NCBI RefSeq assembly: GCF_040954835.1
Contig: NC_090704.1
Span: 39,746,979 to 39,810,978 of the forward strand
DNA: 64,000 nucleotides
Reading direction: 5' to 3'
Source: Lepisosteus oculatus
Taxonomy: Eukaryota > Chordata > Actinopteri > Semionotiformes > Lepisosteidae
The first letter of the stretch is position 1; every line of letters begins with the position of its first letter. The notes under the pieces were generated by a model, which ran no database searches, had not been told where the DNA came from, and was given only the letters and a program-made list of their open reading frames with translations. Both the position numbers and the translations under genes were made by a program. Of the stretch, positions 15,601-27,600 are shown piece by piece.

Positions 15601-18600
15601 ATACTTACAAGACTGGGGAAAGAGTGGTACAAATAACTTTCTATCTCACACTGCCAGAAAAGTCAATTTGAAAACATTTGACATTTGGACGTCAATCAAG
15701 GCTGAAATGGTCACACAAGGGCACCCTGCACTTGACAAGCAAGTAACATCAGTGACTGAAAAGTAACAAGCTCGGTCACATTTCATCTAAATCATGAACA
15801 GATACTGAATAAGAAACAAAAAGAAACATAGGAAGGATCATGAATAATCAAACCATAACATCATGAATTATTGCAAGTAAAGCAATGCAAACTATGTCTG
15901 GGTTTGTACAGTGAATAACAGTTAAGACAAGACAAAAACACAGTAGTACTCATGCAGTAACAAAGGAGCACATTTTTACAATTACCTTGTTGTAGTAAAG
16001 TGATTTTAAAAAGCATTTAATACAGGAAAACTGTACCGAGAGACATTAAAAATGCAACTAATGAGTATTTGAGACAAGAGCTTTAATTGTAGTTTTAATG
16101 CCTCACAGTAGTAAGTCAAGTAAGCAGTGCATCTACTGTAATTATCATTTAGTATTTGAAAATATTTGCATTGTTTCGTTATGGCTCTTACAGCTTTTTA
16201 AACACATACATATGCAACTCAAATAAATGGGACACTGAATAATTCCAACACAAATTCTTCTTTTGCAAAATACAGTGCTGCACACATACTTGAATTACCT
16301 CCTCTGGGAACTATAAGGAATCCTGAGGGTCTGAACTTTTTCCAAAATATTGCTTTCTGTTGGCAAATGAGCACTAACTGGAAACATACCTTGATCATGC
16401 TGTGCATTTTACTCAAGCAATTGATACCTGATCACATACTGTAGTATAAGGCAAAACGAATTAAATAGCACAGAACACTTCAAAGTCATAAAGATATTCA
16501 ATTAGTTGTTATTAATATTCCAGATGTCAAATAATTGTTCTGTGAGTGGACTAGAGAAAGGAGAGCAAGAGAAATCAGAGAAGAGCGATATGGGGGAAAT
16601 AAGGACATGTTCTTTGAATTGTTGGCTGTTTACTGGGAAATCATTTTTCTTTATTTGGACATGGAAAATGGTACAAAAGCATTCTTTTGTTTTTCCATGG
16701 ATAAAAAAAAATGTTGCTGGCAGCCAGGAGATACTTTTTTAGCAAAACAATTTCCAATGAGAATAAATCATCAGTCTGACTCAGATACCAAAGCTGTTCC
16801 CAGCATTATCCTTTAAAACCATTAGACAGCATAGGTAAACATCACCAACCAAGATCAATTAAAACTGAGCTATATTTTTAATAAGAAACACACTCGCAGG
16901 TTAAACTGTGTATTGCTCCTTGAGGGAATAGCCATGGGAAGTAAAAATGTTAGCAATAAAACATGCATTTCAGTCCTTCAATCTATTTTTAACTTTCTTC
17001 ACTTTGAGTAGGAGTAGGAGAAAAACAGAAATCCTGAGGATAAGTGTTGCAGTTTTAATAAAAGAAGAATCAAAGAATAAACTAGGCACTCTCTTGGACT
17101 TTTTGTAAATGCTGCAGGAATACCTAACTGTTCTGAAACTTACAGTACATAATAAATGGAAAAAGATAATAAATACAGATTCTCTTGCACTGTGCTCTGA
17201 TTCTAGTATCTTACTCTTTCTTATCGATAGTCATAGAAAATCTAACCATTTACCTGTGTCTTTTCAGGGAGTCACATGCTTTGACTTCTGTAAGTCCCTG
17301 AATCTGCTGGTGACAGGGGGGGTGGATCATACTGTCCGCCTGTGGAACCAATACGTGACAAGTCGCCCTGTGGCCACTCTGCAGGGACACTACATGGCGG
17401 TGCTGGACGTGGTCATCTACGAGCCCCTGGGCCAGATATTTAGCTACTCCAAAGATGCTGTAAGGTTTTGGTTCCTGGGATTTACACACTTTAAGCACAC
17501 TATTGTAAACTCTAACACTAACAAATATACACAAACACAATAAGATTGCCCAGGTTGATCTTGAGAAGCTGGTTTCAGAAGTCAAGCAATAACAGTCACT
17601 TCTTCCTAATATACAGTACCAATACATTGCTATGAATACATTACTATGTAATGAGCAACCTGAACTATTCTATTCACATTGCTGAAATCACATGCTGATT
17701 TCATGCATCTATTAATAAAAAAGAATATTATCTGCAAACTAAAGTGATTCACCGGCTTCAAACATACATGGGTTTCATGGGTAAAATCTGCTTTTGGCAA
17801 CCAGTCAATGAATGACTCAATCAGCCAGTCAATATCTGTTATATTTAGTGCCTAAATATCTCAAAGTACCTGCTGATCAGAAGACATGAATGATCAAAAA
17901 CGTACATTGGAAAAAATCACCCTTGTCACTGACAAAAATGTCTCTCTGTTGTTGGTGTTGGCAGGTGCTGAAAGTTTGGGACATCTCCTCACTGTGCTGC
18001 CTGCGGACTCTGCTTCTGAAGTTCCCCTGTGTGCAGGCTGGCCGCGCTGTTGAGCACGGAGACTTCCCCTTCCTGCTGCTGACATCTGCACCCCATGTGC
18101 TTCTGGTGTCATGTGGGGACTACTTGGCCCTGCTGCGACTGCAGAGCGGGGGTGCTGAGGGAGACCGGCTCCTCACACACAGTGCACCGCTGTCCTGCGC
18201 TCTCTACAACCCCTTCTTCAAACAGGTCTGCACCACCCCCATGCCAATCCCTTCTCCATCTGATAAGTGCAGCTGGGAGGGAGAGCTGCTTCACATCTCC
18301 ACTGTTAACTCTGCTGGAGATGTAGTAGGCCTCACAGTACAAAAAAAGGCATGACAATGACACATTTGTATGTACAGGTAGGACTGCATGTTTACATCCC
18401 AACTGGGCTGGTATAATGGATACAGTAGTGAACTGAATTGACTTCATGATTCCTAATTGGGGCAATAAAAAGAAAAATTCTGTCCTTTTTAGAAGCCATA
18501 TAAGTGTCTTTTGTGCTTTTGCTAGGTGGTTACAGGCAGTGATGATTCCACAGTTGCTGTGTGGGATGTGGAGACTGGGACGAAGTGTCTTCAGCTAAGC

Positions 18601-21600
18601 AACGTCCATGGACAAGAGGAGATCACATGCATGGCCTTGGATACCACACAGCGCAGGCTGATCACTGGGGCACGCAATGGGGCCATCAAGGTACAACACT
18701 GACTGCCCCCAGCCCCATCCCTGTTCCCTTCCACAACAAACAAGATGTCCTGCAGTCCTGCTCAAACTACTCTGCTCACTATCTTTACTAAAGGGATAAA
18801 GAACATGGGAAATACAGTACATGTATATCCACACTGTATACTATACTACAGGTTGTTTTGCTAAACTTAATGAGGGTTGTTATGAGAGTTTATATAATAC
18901 AGATGCTTCGTATAAAAGGAAAGGAAAAACCTACAAACAAGAGGAGACCATTCAGCCCTTCTAAAATATTTGGTTGCTTGTACTGTAGATGGCTGACCTA
19001 GTGATTTGAGTCCTGGAACAAGGATTCCAGTCACTTTCTGAAAGAAACCAAGGTGTCATCTTCAGCAATGTGGCTGGTTTGCTTGTTCAAGATTCCTACA
19101 ACTCTTTGGGTAAAAATGTGCTTCATCTTAAAATGATGTCCCTGTTAGTTTACACTTGTTTTTCACTGTTGAGCTTGAAGAGGTCCATTAAGTTTGTTTT
19201 TGTCTGCACCTTTGAAAATTTACAATGCTTCAGCTAGTCCTCTTGTGATGCTCTCAATGAGTTTATAGTATCTAAAACGTGCCGGGATCCATTGTCACGC
19301 CCTCTGCAGCCAGAGGGCGCTCCTTCTCTGTCCTGTCCCTAGTTTCCGGTCTGCTGTCCTTCCTGTCCCTCTCTTCCTTGGGCTATATATTTCCGGGTCT
19401 TGCACTCTGTCCTCACTCAGCATTGTTGTTCGGATGTCCTGAGACCCCGCCTAGCACCAGGGCGCCCCACGTCCGCTCCCTGAGGGCATAGGTTTCTATA
19501 CGGCATTCCTGAACTGTTTGCACTAATGAGCCCGGGCCTTTTTCCCGTCTCACCGCTACGCATATGGGTCTTTTTCTGCTCTCCTGCTCCCCACGGTTAG
19601 TCCCTTTGGACGTCCGTGACATCCATGATCACTTTGCTTCAAGACAAACACATATTCTTCCAATGTAGCTTGCAATGCATCTGTCTTAACACGGGAGTAC
19701 AGATGTAATTCTACAAAACCCGTGATGACAAAAGTGTAGAAAATGTTTTGTGATTCACAAATTCTGGATCCTTCTGGACAATGAGAGTATGATGTCTGAT
19801 CCCTAGATAAAAACATAAAAATTCTAATTTATTCATGAAAGCTCTTTCTGTACTGAGGTCTTAATTAATACCATCCATCTCTAAATCCTTTCAGAAATAC
19901 CCCTTTGCAACAACATGATTGGGATCCAACTTTAAAATGTATTTACGCTAATGACAATACAGTACACATGAAAAAAACGACAACAATTTTCAGACTTTTG
20001 GGCATAAGCCAATGTTACTCAACACTGCCAAATTCCATATCCCAAATAGAAGGCATTTCAGCTGTGCAAAGGCACTTATATTTCCAGTCAGAATAAAGTA
20101 TACTGCACAGGAGAGCTAGCCATAAGAAATAATTTATGTCAGTGGTCCCTCTTCTCCTTACAGGTATGGAACATCCAGAATGGACACAATCTTCACAAAC
20201 TGGAGGCTATAGCTGAAGCAGAAGTCACAGGGGTCATCTGTTTCCAGGACAACAAACTCCTGACTGTGGGATGGAGTCGAAAGCTAGCCCTTTACAGCAT
20301 CACAGACCCTGGGGTGAGGGAGTGTACTTGTATACAGCACAGATTTTCAAAATTGTCGATTTGTTAACGTTAAGGTAATGTTGATGTTAATGTTAAGTTA
20401 AATATACATTGTCTTGGAAGTGGCAAATGTTTAAGAAGCAGAAAATAATGTTTAAGAATAAACACATCAACAGTATTTCACATCAAAGCATGACTGGAAA
20501 ACAAGCAGTACTCACACTCCTCTCTGGTTTACCAAATATATGTTTTGGTTTGTTGAAGTGGACAGATTTATTAAAAACATTGACATTCTCTCCATCTAAC
20601 TGTTTGATGTGCAAAACCAGGCTACACAGGGAAACGTCTCTGTTCTGTGGTCTTTCAGAAGACCTATGTGCCTGCAGACCTGTCCTGGAAGGGAGGCCAG
20701 GTGCACTCTGATGATATCTTGGCTGTGGACTACTGTCCTTCTCTGGGGCTGCTTGCGACAGCCAGCTTCGATGGAGAGCTTATCGTCTGGACCCTGGATA
20801 CACAGAGATCCTTTGTCTACCTCCGCAGGGCACCACACACAGCGTGAGTGTGGCACAAGACAACCAAGATCACTGCAGAACAGCTACTGCATTCAACGCT
20901 TACAGGGATCAGACTCCTGCAGTACAAGTACTCTGTTGCTCTACAGTTTCACATTACATTCTTAAATTCAAACAGATTTTTCCTTTGCTCCGCAGACTAT
21001 AATTGTGCCACTCTAGAATCTAGAACTTTACATTGCTTATAATATAAATTGCAATCCTGAAATATATTTGAAGTACATTTTAGAAATTTTACAGTGAATT
21101 AAGTGATAAATGTTAAAAGGGATGTACAAACACACAATGGAATTTGTACCAGGATACTGTGGATAATGCAAATCAATTAGATTTTTAAAAGAACAAATAT
21201 TTAGGTCCTTAGTTTAAATGTCTCATCCAAAGGACATCACCTCCTACAACACATTGCTTTATTAGGGCTTTGCTTTTGTTGGAAATTCTGGTCATGAGGG
21301 GTGATTGTCACCTACTAGTGCACCAACACCACTTGCAGCAGCTTAGTTTTCCACACAGAGCTCCTATTCCATTACTGAGCATCTCTGCTCCACAACCTCC
21401 TTCTATTTATCTTGTACAGAGACAGCCCTGGCGTGACTCTCAACACCTCAGATGAGCCCACCAGCAAAACGATGCAGCCCAGACCCAACTCCAGACACAG
21501 AAGAGCTCACGCCTGGGACGAGGGGTAAAGTAAAGAGTAAGAAATTGAAATCAGAAAGAAGCCCACTTATGACTAAAAATAAATGACACAGCTTGTCACA

Positions 21601-24600
21601 AAAAGACATGGAGGTCCCTCTTGTGTTCTTCACACATTGGAAAGACAATGGCACTAAACTGGACTAATTCACCTGTGTTGTACTGAAAAAATAATGAAAG
21701 TGGAGAAGTAACCCATCTGCTACTATAGGCCGAACCCCCTAAATATAAAGCCTGCTAAGTGTTCTGGAAAATAAATACTGAATTGATGGCAGAAGCAGTC
21801 AAAGATACAGCACCTTGTTCACTTTCTCAGCCTCCCATACTTTCCATTTTCATGTGATTCTCTGCTGTCAGGGCTGAGCCTCCAGTGGATAAGCTGTTGT
21901 TTCTGAAGTTCCGTGCCGAGGACAGGAAGTGCAGAAATGGGCCGCTCCTCGTCAGCTCAGAGGCAGGCTTCCTCTGTTGGTGGAGCGTGATGGGATCACC
22001 TCGTAAACACGGTAACTCATGGAGAAGCTGCACACTGAAGACTGCAGAGTCAACACCAAAGTGAATGCCAAATACACTGAGCTCTACACAGGTGAAGATG
22101 TGGACCCCATGAATAAACTGACTGGTCAAGTTTAAAAGAGGTCAATGAAAAACAACAGGAGATTAGTCCTCTTTTTGATAAGAGAGGCAGGGAGTGATAC
22201 AAATGTCACTGCCGAATTTCTGCAATGATTGGTTTGGCCTCTTTTAAAGTTAAATTTTACAAGTTCTGAAATTGCCCCTATCTCACCTGTTATCCCCCAC
22301 TTTATAAAACAGAAGAAAATCTTTTCAAATTTTAAGTTTCTGCTTTCATCTGATTCAGTAAATCAAGATGCATCTTAAACATATTGTCACTGACGGCACT
22401 ATGATATCCTATTTCAGGGCAGTTCTATGCCCCAAAGAGAACAGATGAGTCTGTTCTGGGGTTGTGTACAGACCAGGAGAACAGCCTCCTCATGTCTGGG
22501 GACACTGCAGGCTTCATACAGGTGTGGGACATCTCTGAGTTCAGGCTACAGCCTGGCGATAAGGTAAAGCTCACAAGTCATTACATACAGTAAAATATGG
22601 CTAATGTAAAAAAAACAAACGTTTAGTCCTCTCAATTTACTTCCTGTCTGTATGTGTCACACTGTCCCATGTGGGCTGAAGAATAACAATTTACAACAGA
22701 ATGGGATGGTCATCTACATGAGATTGAAGAGCTTATGACTTTACCTAAGACATAATGTACATCACACACATATACCTCCTCAAGAACACTGAATTATACT
22801 AATTGGCTTAACACAGTAAGATCAACTTCTGTAATGTGTGTGTGTTTGTAAATAAATGTTTACAGGCTTGCAGCTCATGTCATGAGGTAAACTGCTTTTA
22901 TAATTTAGTACATTTTAAGTGTCTTTAATATTTGAGTTTATCTACTACCATACACAAAACTCCATAGGAAAGATGAAAGTGCTACCTTCCTACACAATAT
23001 GTACTGTATTTCCCCTAAGCATGCCTCTGCAGATCTTAGTAGCAACAAAAGTATAACTCAAGCCCCTGTCATTAAACAACCCTGACCTGTTCCCACCAGG
23101 CAGTCAATGGCTGCCCTCCCCTGCTGTACTGCTGGAGAGCCCATGACAGCACAGTGGTCAGCATGGAGCTGCTGCTCTTCAGCTCCCAGCTCTTCCTGGT
23201 CAGTGCCTCCTCAGACCAGACTGCTCGGCTGTGGTCCTGCAATGGGTGTTACGTGGGCACATTTGGACAGAAGAAGAAATGGAACCTGAATAACCCATCT
23301 ACATATCAACATCCCAGGTACTTGGACTATAGCACAGTCACTTATTCCCTGCCATCTCACCTGCTGCTTAAACAGTTATTTAACTACATTACATCTACTC
23401 TAAACTCCAGTGGGTTTAGACCTCAGTGGAAAAGATTGTGAGTACCTGCAGGCATTAATCCACTTATATAGACGGTAAATTATTGTGCTAGAAAAAAATA
23501 AATACAAACAGTACAAATACACAGTAGTATTTGAGTCCTAATCATGTTCAGCCACATTGAACAACACATGCTCTTGAAATTTCATTTGTAACGACAAATA
23601 AGAAAAAAAATGCAACTTTTATCTCTTGTAGGTAATTGATAAAGAGTTCATGAAACTGGGAGTTTAGTGTGAAAATAAAAAAAACTTATTTGAATGACTC
23701 ATGAGATAATGGGCCACTAATCCTTTAAACTCCCTGATCGAATCTTTGGGCGTGGTTTCAATCTTGGTAGCTCAGCTCTACATTGCATCACTGCAACTGC
23801 TGTGGGAATGTTCTGTCTGACTTGAGTCAAAATGGGCAAAAAGCACAAAAACAACCCAAAAACAGATCTAACCCCGAACAATGGGAGTGACAGACAGCAG
23901 AGCTTTCGTGATAGCTGCCAAAATAGAAAAAAAAACCCTGTCACTGCAGCCAGACGACTCAAACAAATACACTTGTAGAGTACTGTAAGTGTTGTGATGG
24001 TCTAGCAATAATTATAGTTAATTGGAACCAGATGGGGGAGCAGAGGCTGTCAGTAGGTGTGGATGGAGAAAGTTACCCATTGTAACTGGCCGTATTATTA
24101 ATGTGGTATAATGTTCAAGTTTTTTCCTGCAATTCTGTGGCTTGTCTGATAGGAGTAAAAGCACAACTGCTGGTACCTGCGGTCCACATAAAAACTTAAT
24201 ATTTCAACCGCACACACCCACGGGTGGCCCAGATAATCAGTCCACACTGCCTGAGAGGTACAGTGATTGCAGCATGTGGGCACTGACCACAGCAGGAAAA
24301 CAGCTGCGCCCCTCGGGGACAAAAGTTCCTGGTTATGGCAGCCTAGAGTATGGTGCAATGAAGTGAAGAAATGAAATAACCTAGACGTACCTGTACTCCA
24401 CAAAGTGCAGTATCAAAGACTATTACCCCTCAATCAACAGCACTTATACCAGGAGATAAATAAACCCCCAGAATTGTAAGCAGAGCACTTTTTGGCAGAG
24501 AAAGGAATGGTTTGTCTCCCTCATGACTCAACATGTATGCTTGCTCAAAATACAGGTTGAGCCCCAGTGTCCAGAGGTTGTTGGTCCAAGTCTGGGATAT

Positions 24601-27600
24601 GTCAGCAAGTGACTATGATGAGGATTTCTGCAGTGGTTCTGCACACGTGGTTGAGAGGGGTTAGTCAGCCAGGGCTCTCTTGGTTTTCTGGCAAAGACCT
24701 GCTGGGTACCTTCATCCTTGCAGTGACTGAGAAATGCACTGATACTTTCAGGTATTGTGGAACTTGCAATGACTGCAAAGCATCAAACGGGTTTGTAGGT
24801 GGGCCTGATCAAGCAGCATATCTGTGTGCCACAATGCCATCTAAGAGTTACAGGAGCAGCAGTCACAAATCTGAGTTGTATAGAACTTGTGATCCAAAAT
24901 GGATTGGATTGGTAGAAAAATAAAATTGATTGTCAAATTCTTATGTATAAGAACAAAAAAGAAGGCAGGATCACCTCATTTTATTTTTACTAGCTTCTAG
25001 AATATAGGTCATCAGAATTACCCAGGAAGATCTGGTTGGAGTATGAAATTGGAGGGCACCCTCATGATCTTCAGTCCTTCTCTGTGAGAAGATGGAAGAT
25101 AAAAAAGGTCCTTGTTGGGAAAAGACAGGTTTTTAGAAAAGACAGGGAAAAACATAACCGAAAGCTGTATCAAAATGAAATAGTTGGTCATATTTGAGGC
25201 TTTTCTTTAATGGTTATTTTTCTCATCGTTGCTACTGTACATCTTGCAGAGACCCCTGGAGAGATACCAGGGAAATAGAGAAAGAGGAGGAAGAAGAGGA
25301 GAAGACTGGTGTTAGACAGCAGTCTGTCAGTGGCCTGTCTCCGAGCAAAGAGCAAAGATTGATTCAGGAGGAGGCATCAGGCCAGAGTGGGGAGACAATC
25401 TGGAAGGATGGAGCCCAGCAAGAAGAAGACTCTGAACGTTGTGCAGGCACAGTAAAACAGATCTGACAAATGTGTTTTTTTTCCACTTTCTTTACTAACA
25501 CTCTACCTTTCTTCATCTCTCTGTGTATCTCTCTGTGTATATCTCTGGGCTATATTGCCAAAGTATTTTTGTTATTCCATGCTTTGCTCTTGACAAAGGG
25601 AATTTTTGACGTTTTAGTATTTGGTCAAACGTTAAACTGATCACAAAAAAAAAAGAATTTAACAAAGGACTGTTTACTGAAGAGGCTCTGACAACCTCAC
25701 ATTAACGCCAGCTCTTCCCAACCATGACATGAATATACTGTCACAAACCTATTTACATATACAGTATAAGGAGTAATGCTTTGTTACAAAATCAAAGCCT
25801 CGGTTTAAATCTTTGTTCACATTTGCTTATGTCAGGATCATAGGATCATACAAACAGTGCGAGGAGAGCATTAGGAGGAATCTTACAATCTGAAAAAATG
25901 TCAACAGTACACATAATAACATTTCTTAGAAATACGCAGCTTTGGAAAAATACAGATCAAAAAAAGGAAGAGCTGAAAGTATTTTGACTGGGCTCCGTTG
26001 AAACATCGGGAAAAAGATGTTGACAGCTCAGAGAACCATTTCCTATTGGGCATCCCACAGGGTCCAGCTGCAACAGTAAGGCAATCCAAGATATGGAATT
26101 AATAAAACCATCGGAGCAGCTCAAAAACCAGCAATATTGTTCTTGGAAAGCTTTTGCTCAATCTTTTACTCAGAGTTCAAGATTTTTTTTTACATTTAAC
26201 ATCTGTGTGTAATAGAAACTGCAGCAAAGTGTTTGTGAAGGATGTGAAAAACAGAGTCTGTCAAAATATTACTGCCAGCCACAATCTGCGTGACAGCTGC
26301 AGGGAAAACTGGGACCCCTCCCTCCTGGCCAGTCAGGTCCCTTCAGTCGCTCAGAGGCCTGGCCTTTTATAAACAGTCCCACATTCACGGGAAACATGAA
26401 CCGCAAATGTCTTCAATAGCATAGTGCTCACTTACCATTACAATCAACCACACTAACAACTCATTTGGTTTCGGTAAGATGCTGAAGTTGGGGCTCGAGG
26501 CAGCATGTGCAATTTTAAATGCGTCACAGTGACAGGGTGGGGAAACTACTGTCCTTAATGAACCTCATCACTGATACAGACTAACCAAGCATACTCTATC
26601 TTCTTCAGGCCTGTTGTGTGTTACACATTTCCTGCACATCCAGGTGTAGATTACTTTTACAGTATGAAAAGGATATGGGCCTAACAGACACTCATTGATT
26701 TTTTTGTTCATTCATTGGAAAGAACACTATATTCTAAACCAATTTCACAAATGAAAAAGAACAATAAGTTATAAGGAGTAAGTTATAATTAACTATAGCT
26801 AAATATAAATAATACAGCTATCAAGAGAGGTTTTCACTAGGCTGAATATTAGCCATCAATTTTACATTCTGTCACTCCTTCAACTGCGAGTGATGTTCTG
26901 TAATGGCCTCAGGTGAAAAGCAAATTTAAGTCCCCCATCAGACAGACACGGGTTTGTAGGGGAACTTCCTGTGCTGTTTCCTGGTTCTTTGGTCTGCCAA
27001 AAAAAGCTATCGGTGGGAGCCGAGACAGTCCTGGAAGGAGAGTGGCAGGTTAGGAGAAAAACTGTGAAACGACATTCGTGGCAGAGAGATGAAATTAGCA
27101 GGGTGTGCACTACTGCTTTTTAATGTCTAGACACAGTTTGGAGTGAATTAGGTGTCTGGGTTCATGGTTTAGATTACCTCTTAGAACTGGGTGATGTGTG
27201 TAATTTTTAAACAGATAATCCTAGTCAGCCCCAACTGCAGGATGTTTACTTCAGAGTTGCAAAACCCTGTGTTAAAATGTCTAACGAGGCAGCTCAGCAA
27301 AAAATATGGGGGAGGTTTATGAGGTTTTTTTTTGTCTTACTGGCACAGCTCAGGACACAGTAAAGCCTACTCAGATTAGATTAAGCAATGACAAAAAAGT
27401 TTGCAAAACATTTTTTTCTAGTAGCTTTATCTATACGATATGCACCATTCTTTAATTCATTGATTAATGAATGCAGTGTCCATGAAGTTGCTAAAATGGG
27501 TGACATCAGAACACAATTCTATATTTCTATGGTAAGCTAAGGTTTGTTTTACAATTTCCAGGCTTCACACAGTCTTTCATTTCTTCACTGGACTCCAGGG

